From Nitrospirota bacterium (GTDB lineage Bacteria > Nitrospirota > Thermodesulfovibrionia > Thermodesulfovibrionales > Dissulfurispiraceae), in assembly GCA_016212685.1 (NCBI GenBank), contig JACREW010000064.1:1-10386 (forward strand): a stretch of DNA of 10,386 bases, read 5' to 3'. This document shows positions 1 through 6,881 of this stretch, piece after piece. The position numbers were made by a program, and so were the translations under genes. Position 1 is the first letter of the stretch; each line of letters begins with the position of its first letter. The notes beneath the pieces were generated by a model. It did not search any database and was not told the DNA's origin. It saw only the letters and a list, made by a program, of their open reading frames with translations.

Positions 1-1211
1 CTCGCCCTGAGCGCCGTAAATGCCTCGTGCCCCGGGGTATCGAGAAATGTTATATCCTTTCCCTGAAGAGATACTTTATATGCGCCTATATGCTGCGTAA
101 TGCCTCCTGCCTCGGTCTCAGTGACCTTGGTCTCCCGTATTGCATCGAGCAGTGAGGTCTTTCCGTGGTCTACATGGCCCATTATAGTCACGACCGGCGG
201 TCTCGGAGCGAGATTTGAGATATCCTCCGCGACCTCTTCGATAATATCGAGCTGCTCGGCCGTTACAGCATCAACCTTCACGCCGAAGCCTTCGGCGACA
301 ATAATGGCTGCATCCATGTCCACAGGCTGGTTAACGGTCGCCATGTAGCCGAGTTCCATAAACTTCTTAATAACATCAGGAATCTTCTGGCCTATCAACT
401 CGGCAAACTCCTTAACTGATGTGCCTTCTTCCAGTTTTATGGACTTCTTCCTCGGCGCTGTTATCGGAGAGGGAGCCGCCGGTTCGGCCTTCCTGAATCT
501 ATCTCTTGTTTTCCTTCCCGACTTTTGTTCGACCCACTTCTTGGGCTCGATCTTTTTGATCGCCTGAAATGCCTTCTGCATTCCCGGCTTCACCTTGAAC
601 TTCTCTACCTTCTCGACCTCTATTTCCTTCTTGAACCTATCGGGTATCTTTACCTCTTCTTCTTCCGGAAGCGCAATAACAGGTCTCTTTTCTTCTACTG
701 CAGTCGCTTCTTCCGGCGCCGGCTCTATCTCCGGTTCCTTTATCTCAATCGCTGTTTCAGCCGCTTCAGTTACGGCCAGTTGGGGCGGTTTCTCTGTCTT
801 CTCCGGTTTTTCCGCTTTCTCTATTGTTTCCGCTTTTTCTATCTTTTCAGGTTTCTCGGCCGGTTTTTCGGCGGGTTCTTCGATCGGTTTTCCCGGCTTT
901 TCCGCCCTCTTCGGCTCCTCGACCCTCTCTATCTTCTTAACCTTTTCAACTCTCTCTGTTTTTTTCTCCTCTGCCTTCGCCTCTTTTGCAGGGATCGCCT
1001 TAGCCTTGGGTTTTGCGGCCTTTTTCTGCTTAAATATCTGCCTTATCCTGTCCGCCTCTTCGATAGTAAGCTTGACGAGAGTTGTGCCCCTTTTAAACTC
1101 AACGCTTCTAAGCCGCGCAAGTTCCTTTACGATATCCGTGGCTTTTACATCTATCTTGGCTTCTTTTAATTCCTTTGCCAGTTCAGTGCTTTTTATTTCC
1201 TTATCGGGCAT
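1..1211 (-). CDS. infB: Translation initiation factor IF-2, N-terminal part (cut by window start)
   Basis: GTPase that positions initiator fMet-tRNA on the 30S subunit and promotes 70S joining. The first 403 codons are present. Residues 1-55 form an IF2_N domain. Residues about 60-230 are a Lys/Glu/Pro/Ala-rich linker. A second IF2_N-like segment (KEFAELIGQKIPDVIKKF) follows at about 260-320. The G domain then begins, with P-loop GHVDHGKT at 345-352, switch I GGITQHIGAY, and switch II DTPGH at 391-395. Start: ATG at 1211 with GGAGG at 1216-1220, four bases upstream. The gene runs off the window in the middle of the G domain; family members are usually 800-950 aa. infB often follows nusA in bacteria, but here it is divergent from rpmB, so it must start its own transcription unit or be fed from the 1212-1311 intergenic region. 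Long plus-strand reading frames over the linker are shadows of its biased codons. Confidence 0.97.
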   Translation of the reverse strand, partial: MPDKEIKSTELAKELKEAKIDVKATDIVKELARLRSVEFKRGTTLVKLTIEEADRIRQIFKQKKAAKPKAKAIPAKEAKAEEKKTERVEKVKKIERVEEPKRAEKPGKPIEEPAEKPAEKPEKIEKAETIEKAEKPEKTEKPPQLAVTEAAETAIEIKEPEIEPAPEEATAVEEKRPVIALPEEEEVKIPDRFKKEIEVEKVEKFKVKPGMQKAFQAIKKIEPKKWVEQKSGRKTRDRFRKAEPAAPSPITAPRKKSIKLEEGTSVKEFAELIGQKIPDVIKKFMELGYMATVNQPVDMDAAIIVAEGFGVKVDAVTAEQLDIIEEVAEDISNLAPRPPVVTIMGHVDHGKTSLLDAIRETKVTETEAGGITQHIGAYKVSLQGKDITFLDTPGHEAFTALRA

Positions 1212-1246
1212 TCAACCTCCGGTTTTTCAATCACTTTTATGCGGGC

Positions 1247-1275
1247 TTGTAACATTATTCCTAAAATGTTATCAT
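1247..1275 (+). promoter_or_regulatory. Candidate promoter of rpmB with an embedded palindrome
   Basis: A sigma70-like pair is visible: TTGTAA at 1247-1252 and TATCAT at 1270-1275, with a 17-base spacer. Between and overlapping them lies a perfect 7-bp inverted repeat, TAACATT (1250-1256) and AATGTTA (1265-1271), with 8 bases between the arms. The geometry would suit an operator for a dimeric repressor, but AT-rich DNA makes such palindromes fairly easy by chance. The same 100-bp region must also serve divergent infB; no convincing minus-strand promoter was picked out. Confidence 0.45.
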
Positions 1276-1317
1276 AAAAGACTTTTTTTATGCAATGAAA
1301 CAAAGGAGGACATGATT

Positions 1318-1506
1318 ATGGCAAGCTGTTCCATATGCGGAAAGAAAAGAGCAGTCGGCAACAACGTAAGCCATGCGAATAATAAAACAAAACGCGTCAT
1401 GATGCCGAACATACAGCAAATCAGGATCGCAACGCCCGGAGGCACAAAAAGGGCATATGTTTGCACGCGCTGCATCCGTTCTAAAAAAATAGTAAAGGCA
1501 GCGTAA
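1318..1506 (+). CDS. rpmB: 50S ribosomal protein L28
   Basis: Small basic protein of the large ribosomal subunit, 62 aa. Family signatures are the N-terminal SCSICGKK, GNNVSHANNKTKR (14-26) and PNIQQIR (30-36). Two Cys pairs, C4/C7 and C49/C52, mark the zinc-binding (C+) form. Two in-frame ATGs exist, at 1312 and 1318. GGAGG at 1305-1309 is only 2 bases before the first but 8 bases before the second, and the second gives the standard MASCSICG start, so 1318 is chosen. It is first in the plus-strand gene series but is separated from the next gene by a repeat element. It may be transcribed alone or with the downstream genes. Confidence 0.96.
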   Translation: MASCSICGKKRAVGNNVSHANNKTKRVMMPNIQQIRIATPGGTKRAYVCTRCIRSKKIVKAA

Positions 1507-1507
1507 A

Positions 1508-1589
1508 ACAGGCTATAGGTAATGGGCTATGGGCAATAGGTAAAACGCATTGCCTCCTATAGCCTGTCGCCAATCGCCTCTTGCCTGCA
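1508..1589. repeat. Heptamer-repeat inverted element between rpmB and the DciA gene
   Basis: The arms ACAGGCTATAGG (1508-1519) and CCTATAGCCTGT (1556-1567) are perfect 12-base reverse complements. The left half also reads as degenerate 7-base units (GCTATAG, GTAATGG, GCTATGG, GCAATAG). The right half, through about 1588, reads as their complements (CTATAGC, CTGTCGC, CAATCGC, CTCTTGC). As RNA it can fold into a long hairpin. There is no T-run, so it is not a typical intrinsic terminator. It fills the whole spacer and ends at the next start codon. Confidence 0.7.
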
Positions 1590-1590
1590 T

Positions 1591-2049
1591 ATGAAATCCG
1601 TAGGTTCTCTACTTTCTTCCGTTTTAAAAAACCTCGGCATCGGGGACAAAATTGCATTGGGCTCCTTGCAGAGGGAGTGGCGCAGCCTGTTCAACGCGCC
1701 TCTATCCATCCATACCTATCCGGTGGACATAAAAGACGGTGAATTAGCTATCAATGTGGATTCTCCTGCATGGCTCGCACAGCTCAAATTTTTTAAGCAT
1801 GACATGATCAAAAAACTTCACGCCTACGGCATTAAAAAGATAAGATTTAAACATGGAACGGTTTACCAGAAAAGCGGGCGGGATTCAAAAAACAAGATGC
1901 AAAACGATTTCGGCAAAAAGTCTAAGCCGATAACACCTTCCGATCTCCAATGGATCGATGAAACCGTCTCCGCTGTAGCCGACACCGAATTAAAGGAGGA
2001 TATAAAAAGGGCAATCGAAAGAGCGCTCCGAAGTAAAATCAGCGCATGA
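1591..2049 (+). CDS. DUF721 / DciA-like protein
   Basis: 152 aa. The N-terminal 100 residues look like the DUF721 (DciA) family: VGSLLSSVLKNLGIGDKI, then LQREWRSLFN with the conserved W, then a KDGELAINVDSPAWLAQLKF segment and IKKIRFKHG. In organisms lacking DnaC, DciA helps load the replicative helicase DnaB; this role is inferred from the family. The C-terminal tail (about 90-152) is charged and unassigned. Start: ATG at 1591 is the only reasonable start, yet no Shine-Dalgarno sequence precedes it because the repeat element runs up to it. Translation may be leaderless, weak or structure-dependent. The stop overlaps the trpC start as ATGA, suggesting coupled translation. Confidence 0.8.
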   Translation: MKSVGSLLSSVLKNLGIGDKIALGSLQREWRSLFNAPLSIHTYPVDIKDGELAINVDSPAWLAQLKFFKHDMIKKLHAYGIKKIRFKHGTVYQKSGRDSKNKMQNDFGKKSKPITPSDLQWIDETVSAVADTELKEDIKRAIERALRSKISA

Positions 2050-2822
2050 ACATATTGACTAAAATAATCAGGAAAAAAACAGAGCGGTTGACATGCGCAA
2101 AAAGCGCTGTACCGATTCGCGAGCTCAAAAAACGCCTGACGGACATAGAAGGCGCGAGGGATTTCAAGGGAGCCATAACGGGCAGCGGAAAGATAAAACT
2201 CATAGCGGAAATAAAGAAGGCATCTCCCTCAAAAGGCATTATCGGAAAAAATTTCGATTCGGTCCGCATAGCATCCGTTTATGAAGAAAAACCGGTCAGC
2301 GCCATATCCGTGCTTACCGAAGAGGATTTTTTTCAGGGGCATCTGTCATATATCCAAATCGTCAAAGACATAACCTCCAAGCCGGTATTGAGAAAGGACT
2401 TTATTTTCGACGAGTACCAGATATACGAATCGAGAGCAAACCACGCAGATGCCATACTGCTGATTGCGGCAGCTCTCGAAGACAATCAGGCAAAGGAGTA
2501 TCTGCATATCGCAAAGGAACTCGGACTTTATGTTTTATTTGAAGTCCACGATGAAGCAGACCTTGAAAAAGGCCTTTCGATAGACGCTGACATAATCGGA
2601 ATAAACAACCGCAATCTCAAGACATTAAAGATAGACCTGTCAACAACGTTTATGCTCAAAAAAGAAATACCGAAGGATAAAATAGTTGTGAGCGAAAGCG
2701 GGATAAAAAGCAGAGACGATGTTGTTAAACTGCAAGAAGCGGGCATCGACGCGATGCTGATAGGCACATCATTGATGGAAGCCGAAGACATCGGGAAAAA
2801 GATCGATGAACTTATGAGGTAA
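2046..2822 (+). CDS. trpC: Indole-3-glycerol phosphate synthase
   Basis: Fourth enzyme of tryptophan synthesis: converts carboxyphenylamino-deoxyribulose phosphate to indole-3-glycerol phosphate in a TIM-barrel fold. 258 aa, full family length. Active-site landmarks are visible: AEIKKASPSKG with E55, K57 and S60-P61-S62; RKDFI with K117; FEV with E166; INNRN with N187; SESGI with E217/S218; and the phosphate-binding IGTSLM near 239-244. The start overlaps the upstream stop by four bases (ATGA), typical of coupling. No other trp gene is in the window, so trpC has been separated from any trp operon and sits between a replication gene and arsenic genes. A monofunctional IGPS is certain; there is no TrpF fusion. 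Confidence 0.97.
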   Translation: MNILTKIIRKKTERLTCAKSAVPIRELKKRLTDIEGARDFKGAITGSGKIKLIAEIKKASPSKGIIGKNFDSVRIASVYEEKPVSAISVLTEEDFFQGHLSYIQIVKDITSKPVLRKDFIFDEYQIYESRANHADAILLIAAALEDNQAKEYLHIAKELGLYVLFEVHDEADLEKGLSIDADIIGINNRNLKTLKIDLSTTFMLKKEIPKDKIVVSESGIKSRDDVVKLQEAGIDAMLIGTSLMEAEDIGKKIDELMR

Positions 2823-2827
2823 AAGCG

Positions 2828-3262
2828 ATGCTGAGGGTCATGTTCTTATGCACCGGCAATTCCTGCCGTAGTCAGATGGCTGAGGGTTTCGCGCGGCAAC
2901 TCGGCAAAGGTATTATCGAGCCGTACAGCGCCGGGCTTATTGCAGCCGGAGTTAATAAAAGGGCAATAGCCGTTATGAAGGAACTCGGAATAGACATTTC
3001 CAAACAGAAATCCGAAGAGATAGACGAAGAACTGCTCGGAAATATGGATGTTATTATAACCCTTTGCGGTCACGCAGAGGCGTCATGCCCTGTAACTCCG
3101 CCGCATATTAAGCGTCTCCACTGGCCTATTGACGACCCGGTCGGAATTATCGGTACAGAGGAAGAAATAATGCAGGAGTTCAGAAGGGCAAGGGACGAGA
3201 TAAAGGAGAAGATAGTTAAATTTATTGACGAGGTAAAAAAGAATGCTCAAAAGATTTCTTGA
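2828..3262 (+). CDS. arsC: Arsenate reductase, thioredoxin-coupled (LMW-phosphatase fold)
   Basis: Cytoplasmic reductase of arsenate to arsenite, 144 aa, full length. The N-terminal P-loop CTGNSCRSQMAEG gives nucleophile C8 and R14. The redox cysteines are C80 (ITLCGHAEASCP) and C87, matching the Cys10/82/89 triad of plasmid pI258-type ArsC. The acid/base Asp lies in PIDDP (about 102-103). The three cysteines favour the thioredoxin-linked arsenate reductase over a plain low-molecular-weight tyrosine phosphatase. GAGG (2816-2819) overlaps the trpC stop region and lies 8 bases before the ATG. It overlaps the downstream exporter by 20 bases, so arsenite is made and exported by coupled genes. No ArsR-type regulator is present in the window. 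Confidence 0.93.
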   Translation: MLRVMFLCTGNSCRSQMAEGFARQLGKGIIEPYSAGLIAAGVNKRAIAVMKELGIDISKQKSEEIDEELLGNMDVIITLCGHAEASCPVTPPHIKRLHWPIDDPVGIIGTEEEIMQEFRRARDEIKEKIVKFIDEVKKNAQKIS

Positions 3263-4304
3263 AAAACTGCACGATTTCAGACTGCTGCCTGCATTTGTCA
3301 TTGTCAGCATGATTATCGGCATTGCCGTCGGCAAGTGGTATGGAATTTCAAATTTTGCGCTTACTCCGCCGATTGATGCCATAAAATCGATATTTCACGG
3401 GACTTATGAATTCAGCATTCCCAATACCCTTGCCCTCGGTATCGTAGCAGGGCTTTTTATGATGATGTATCCGGCAATGGCAAATATTAAGTTTGAAGAT
3501 TTAGGAAAGGCGACGCGCTCCCCGAAACAGCTCCTTATTGTGGCCTTCTTCAATTATGCCATTGCCCCGTTCTTCATGCTGTTGCTTGCAAAGATATTTT
3601 TAAGCGGTGAACCTGATTTGTATGTGGGGCTTGTCCTTTACGGGCTTGCTCCTTGCATCGCGATGGTTATAGTCTTCACATATCTTTCCGCAGGCAACGG
3701 CCCGCTTGCGATAATACTTGTTGCCTTAAACTCTATAGTCCAGATGATACTCATACCCGTCTATGCAAAACTCCTGCTCGGAGATATTAATTTTGATGTG
3801 CGGGTGGTCGGCGAAAGCGTGCTTCTCTATTTAGGCATCCCTCTTGTTGCCGGTATGCTCACGAGGTTCTTCGGCGTGAAGAGATTCGGAGAGAAGTGGT
3901 TTCATAAACTGAAATTCCATCTTGATACGATGTCGATCATAGGGCTTTTATTTACGCTCGTTGTCATGTTTGCGCTCAAGGGCGATATTATTCTTGAAAG
4001 GCCGTTCCTTATAGTTCAGATGGCCGTTCCGATGGCTATCTTCTTCTGGGTAATGTTCATAGTTGTATATCTTGTCGGATGGAAATTCGGCCTGAACTAC
4101 AGGGACGCCGTTGCTGTAGGATTCAACTCAACCGGGAGGGATTTTGAGATAGCTATCGCGATAGCAATTACAGCATTCAATCCGACGGTTGCGCTTGCCA
4201 CCGTAATCGGCCCATTGATAGAAGTGCCAGTGATGCTTGCGCTTGTATGGTTTGCAAAGAGCACGCAAAATAAATTATTCAAATTAGAGGCAGATATATC
4301 ATGA
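3243..4304 (+). CDS. acr3: ACR3-family arsenite efflux permease
   Basis: Inner-membrane exporter of arsenite, 353 aa, with about ten hydrophobic segments (for example 14-31, 60-78, 97-119, 127-150, 154-176, 192-208, 230-246, 256-280, 302-322 and 323-338). Family hallmarks: LYGLAPCIAMV with the essential TM4 Cys (C138), FNSTGRDFEIAIAIA, and GPLIEVPVML with the conserved Glu (E327). It belongs to the bile acid:Na+ symporter superfamily, but the Cys/Glu pair marks it as ACR3 rather than a bile-acid transporter. The start lies inside arsC (20-base overlap), with GAGG at 3230-3233 nine bases ahead. It is last in the plus-strand series and meets the convergent histidine kinase gene. Confidence 0.94.
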   Translation: MLKRFLEKLHDFRLLPAFVIVSMIIGIAVGKWYGISNFALTPPIDAIKSIFHGTYEFSIPNTLALGIVAGLFMMMYPAMANIKFEDLGKATRSPKQLLIVAFFNYAIAPFFMLLLAKIFLSGEPDLYVGLVLYGLAPCIAMVIVFTYLSAGNGPLAIILVALNSIVQMILIPVYAKLLLGDINFDVRVVGESVLLYLGIPLVAGMLTRFFGVKRFGEKWFHKLKFHLDTMSIIGLLFTLVVMFALKGDIILERPFLIVQMAVPMAIFFWVMFIVVYLVGWKFGLNYRDAVAVGFNSTGRDFEIAIAIAITAFNPTVALATVIGPLIEVPVMLALVWFAKSTQNKLFKLEADIS

Positions 4305-4367
4305 ATGTCGCGCCCTTTCCGGGCTTTCCATAGGGGAATCAGATCATCTTTTCCCATAATGAAAACT
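4305..4367. other. Convergent intergenic spacer with weak hairpins
   Basis: These 63 bases separate two converging genes. Two weak hairpins are possible: GCCC/GGGC at 4312-4315/4321-4324, followed only by TTT, and GGGAA/TTCCC at 4334-4338/4351-4355 with a 12-base loop. Either might help end transcription, but neither has a convincing T-tract, so no terminator is called with confidence. Confidence 0.3.
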
Positions 4368-5663
4368 TCACTCGACAACCGGTATTTTTATTATAAACGT
4401 CGTGCCCTTGCCCACAGCGCTCTCCACAATTATCTCGCCTTTATGTTTTTTAACAATATCATAGGCAATGCTCAAGCCGAGGCCGGTCCCTTTACCGACC
4501 TCTTTTGTGGTGAAGAAGGGCTCGAATATGCGGTTTATCCTGTCTTCGGGTATGCCGCTGCCCGTATCCGAAATAGACACATAAATAAAACCGTTGTCAT
4601 GCCATGTCTTTAGCGTTATCTCGCCCTGCTTTTCTATGGCCTGCGCAGCATTCACGAGCAGGTTCATAAAGACCTGATTGAGCTGGCCTAAATTGCACTT
4701 GGTCATCGGAATATCCCCGTATTTCTTTTTGAGCGTGGTCTTGTACTTAAGCTCGTTCCAGACTATGTTTATCGTGCTGTCAATGCCTTTATTTATGTCG
4801 GCGAGTTTATGCTCTGTCGCGTCCGCGCGGGAGAAGCTCTTCAAATCCTGAACTATGTGCTTCATCCTGTCCGCTCCGTCAAGGGACTCCTTAATGAGAT
4901 TACCGATGTCGTCTATAATGTAGTCGAGCTTGAGCGACCGCCTTTGTTCTGCTATCCGGTTCAGCATTGCCTTACTGTCGGTTTCGCATCCCGACATGCC
5001 TTCTACGGAAGACAAAAGGTCGTTCATAAATTCCGACATCCTCATCGAGTATTTCTGGAGGGTATTAAGGTTGCTCATGATAAACCCGATGGGGTTGTTT
5101 ATTTCGTGGGCGATGCCCGCCGCAAGTTGTCCTATCGACGCCATCTTCTCCTGCTGGATTATCCGTGATTGAGCCGTTTTCAAATCATTCAGCGCATCTT
5201 CAAGCTCCCTGTTTTTTCGTTCAAGCGCATCCTGATTGCTTTTCAGCAATTCATTGCGCATCTTAATGTCTTCCATCTTTTTAAGCTGCTGAAGATTCCT
5301 GAGCCTCAGCACAAGCTCTATCTGATCTATAGGCTTGGACAGAAAGTCATTCGCGCCTGCATCGAGACATTGTATTTTAGTCTCTTTGTCCGCATGGGCT
5401 GTGAGAATGATAACCGGTATATGCTGTGTCTCAGGGTCATTCTTTATTATCCTGCATGCCTCCATGCCGTTCATCTCAGGCATCATGACATCGAGCAGGA
5501 TAATGTCCGGGCTTATCTCTTTTGCCTTTCTTATCGCCTCGATCCCGTTTGAGGCGGTATCGACCTTATATCCTGACGCAAGCATTAGCGCAGACATGAA
5601 TCTCAGATTAGGCTGCTCATCATCAACTACAAGTATCTTTGCATTATCATTGTCAGAAGTCAT
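4368..5663 (-). CDS. Response regulator receiver / histidine kinase protein
   Basis: 431-aa soluble signalling protein without membrane segments. Residues 8-122 are a receiver domain: acidic D14/D15, phosphoacceptor D58 (LLDVMMPEMNG), T88 and K110. A coiled coil (about 124-175) leads to a HisKA domain with H186 in GIAHEINNP, then a HATPase domain with N-box N334/N338, G1 DTGSGIP (366-372) and G2 GTGLGLS (392-398). An N-terminal receiver with a C-terminal kinase suggests the kinase is controlled by phosphorylation from another protein; the signal and target are unknown. I chose ATG 5663 because AGGTGA lies 8 bases upstream. An in-frame ATG at 5705 overlaps the preceding stop as TAATG but lacks a Shine-Dalgarno. 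It is the last gene of the ribosomal-protein series. Confidence 0.93.
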   Translation of the reverse strand: MTSDNDNAKILVVDDEQPNLRFMSALMLASGYKVDTASNGIEAIRKAKEISPDIILLDVMMPEMNGMEACRIIKNDPETQHIPVIILTAHADKETKIQCLDAGANDFLSKPIDQIELVLRLRNLQQLKKMEDIKMRNELLKSNQDALERKNRELEDALNDLKTAQSRIIQQEKMASIGQLAAGIAHEINNPIGFIMSNLNTLQKYSMRMSEFMNDLLSSVEGMSGCETDSKAMLNRIAEQRRSLKLDYIIDDIGNLIKESLDGADRMKHIVQDLKSFSRADATEHKLADINKGIDSTINIVWNELKYKTTLKKKYGDIPMTKCNLGQLNQVFMNLLVNAAQAIEKQGEITLKTWHDNGFIYVSISDTGSGIPEDRINRIFEPFFTTKEVGKGTGLGLSIAYDIVKKHKGEIIVESAVGKGTTFIIKIPVVE

Positions 5664-5704
5664 CTCAAAAATCACCTGCCCTGCATTGGTTTGGAGGCAA
5701 GGCA

Positions 5705-5992
5705 TTAATTCAGGCTGTTAAGGTATTCCTCCCACTCCATAGGAAGCATGTGTTTTTTTTTGTTATTGCATTCCTTGCAGGCGGTAACAGTATTGATTTT
5801 AGTCGATCTGCCGCCCCTGATGAGGGGTACTATGTGATCCATGGTAAGTTCTTTTGGATGGACTCCTGCTCCGCAGTAATAACATCTGCCTTGCGAACAC
5901 TTCTTCTTCCACCATGCGCTTTTGCGGAGTTCGCGGGCATTGGCTTTCTCTCTCTTTATATCGATTTCCGAAACTTCAGGCACAAACCGCAT
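5705..5992 (-). CDS. Small HNH endonuclease-like protein
   Basis: 95-aa protein with one HNH (beta-beta-alpha-metal) domain. Visible are a zinc knuckle made of CYYC (C37/C40) and CKEC (C72/C75), the catalytic DH (D52-H53 in MDHIVPLIRGG), N67, and N76 after the last Cys, which makes it an HNN-type variant. The N-terminal 30 residues are basic with a WW pair. Such short stand-alone HNH proteins occur widely in bacterial chromosomes; the DNA substrate is unknown. It is not embedded in an intron or recognisable phage. The start ATG overlaps a tandem octamer, whose GGAG may serve as ribosome binding site. The stop overlaps an alternative start of the downstream kinase gene by one base. Confidence 0.88.
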   Translation of the reverse strand: MRFVPEVSEIDIKREKANARELRKSAWWKKKCSQGRCYYCGAGVHPKELTMDHIVPLIRGGRSTKINTVTACKECNNKKKHMLPMEWEEYLNSLN

Positions 5993-6005
5993 TACTCCAT
6001 TACTC
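5990..6005. repeat. Tandem octamer (two copies)
   Basis: Two exact copies of CATTACTC lie side by side at 5990-5997 and 5998-6005. Read on the minus strand they give GAGTAATG twice. The copy nearest the gene supplies the HNH start codon, and the flanking GGAG may act as its ribosome binding site. Confidence 0.7.
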
Positions 6006-6013
6006 CAGAGCGT

Positions 6014-6292
6014 TTATCTTTTTCCTTTCCGCGCTTCATCTTCTTCGAAATACTTTCTGTAAAGCACTTCCCATTCAGGGCTTCCTTCGACGAGTTTCTT
6101 TGAGAATGACTCGAGTTTCCTGCGCACGGCCGCGTCAATTTCTTCGCCAAGCTTCAATTCATTTGTTATCGTCCTCTTTATCTCTCTCCTCAAAAGGCTG
6201 GCGTCTTCCTTCAGGGTTATAAGACCTTTTTCCATCAATCCTTTGAGGACGACGTGCGTAGTATGGGTAATTTTATCGTCGGAAAGCATCAT
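6014..6292 (-). CDS. DUF507 family protein (second copy)
   Basis: 92 aa, helical and highly charged. It resembles the DUF507 family: SDDKITHTTHVVLKGLMEKGL, a central RREIKRTITNEL, and a C-terminal region ending in WEVLYRKYFEEDEARKGKR. The gene to its 5' side (6289-6573) has the same plan (short N-terminal region, KG/KE-LI turn, central acidic helix, RK.L/RKY motif), so the two look like tandem paralogues. Function is unknown; the family is common in Aquificae, Nitrospirae and deltaproteobacteria. Start: two adjacent ATGs (6292 and 6289); the first overlaps the previous stop as ATGA. It is followed after 21 bases by the HNH gene. Confidence 0.82.
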   Translation of the reverse strand: MMLSDDKITHTTHVVLKGLMEKGLITLKEDASLLRREIKRTITNELKLGEEIDAAVRRKLESFSKKLVEGSPEWEVLYRKYFEEDEARKGKR

Positions 6293-6573
6293 AGCACGAT
6301 ATTCCGTTCCCTTACCAGTTTCTGCTTTGTCATGTCGAAGAGCTTGCGGTAATCGAGCCTTCCTTTTTCGATATCGGACTCGTATTTTCTTAGAAACTGA
6401 CGGACTTCTTCATTGAGCCTGTCTTCGACCATAAGCTCGTCGAGAAGCAGTTTTTCGGTTTCTTCGATCAGCGTATTTACGGGGACATCCGGCTCCTCTA
6501 TTAACTCTTTTTTGATGAGGTTTTCCACAATGTGTTCCGCCATTGACGGCACCCAGCTCTTAGGTATCCTCAT
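6289..6573 (-). CDS. DUF507 family protein (first copy)
   Basis: 94 aa, charged and helical, beginning MRIPKSWVPSMAEHIVENL, a typical DUF507 N-terminus. It then has LLLDELMVEDRLNEEVRQFL and a C-terminal DYRKLFDMTKQKLVRE. Function is unknown. It starts one base after the rpsR stop and overlaps its paralogue by four bases, so it is almost certainly cotranscribed with rpsF-ssb-rpsR. The close packing hints at a role tied to translation or growth, which is inference only. An AGG 4-5 bases upstream of the ATG is the only Shine-Dalgarno candidate, consistent with coupling from rpsR. Confidence 0.83.
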   Translation of the reverse strand: MRIPKSWVPSMAEHIVENLIKKELIEEPDVPVNTLIEETEKLLLDELMVEDRLNEEVRQFLRKYESDIEKGRLDYRKLFDMTKQKLVRERNIVL

Positions 6574-6574
6574 T

Positions 6575-6799
6575 CTACCTTTCCATAAACGGAAGGAGCG
6601 CTATATTCCTCGCCCTCTGTATTGCGACTGTCAGCTCCCTTTGGTGCGCGGAACAGGCGCCGGTCATTTTACGTGAAAGTATCTTGCCGCGCTCCGTTAT
6701 ATAATTCCTCAGGGTTTTAATGTCTTTGTAATCTATTAACGCTGCCTTGTCGGCGCAAAACCTGCAGAACTTTTTCCTCTGAAATCTCTTCTGCCGCAT
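6575..6799 (-). CDS. rpsR: 30S ribosomal protein S18
   Basis: 74-aa protein of the small-subunit platform; it pairs with S6. Signatures are MRQKRFQRKKFCRFC, DYKDIKTLRNYITERGKILSRK, and a C-terminal HQRELTVAIQRARNIALLPF. C12, C15, C49 and H52 form a likely zinc site (C+ form). Start: the ATG at 6799 follows AAGGAGA (6804-6810) by a normal spacer and gives the standard N-terminus. A longer in-frame ATG at 6820 would add seven residues and place this strong Shine-Dalgarno inside the gene. It follows ssb in the canonical rpsF-ssb-rpsR order and is separated from ssb by 82 bases holding octamer repeats. Confidence 0.97.
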   Translation of the reverse strand: MRQKRFQRKKFCRFCADKAALIDYKDIKTLRNYITERGKILSRKMTGACSAHQRELTVAIQRARNIALLPFMER

Positions 6800-6823
6800 C
6801 TTGTCTCCTTTCTGTATCATCGC

Positions 6824-6855
6824 TTATTGAGTTATAGTGTTATTGGGTTATTGTG
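6824..6855. repeat. Degenerate octamer tandem repeat in the ssb-rpsR spacer
   Basis: Four 8-base units in a row: TTATTGAG, TTATAGTG, TTATTGGG, TTATTGTG. They share TTAT at the start and mostly G at the end, and are followed by a T-rich run to about 6867. On the transcribed strand the units read like CACAATAA. The array sits inside the ribosomal-protein operon. Confidence 0.6.
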
Positions 6856-6881
6856 TTTATTTTTTTTCGCTATAACGCTGT

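Noticed and set aside
525..1506. Long plus-strand reading frames (525-1169 and 595-1506) rich in Phe/Leu/Ser
   Set aside because: They are antisense shadows of the Lys/Glu/Ala-rich IF-2 linker; only the last 63 codons of the second (from 1318) are real, as L28.
5664..5705. Upstream ATG at 5705 as the kinase start
   Set aside because: Possible by TAATG coupling, but no Shine-Dalgarno; the ATG at 5663 has AGGTGA at good spacing and fits the receiver N-terminus.
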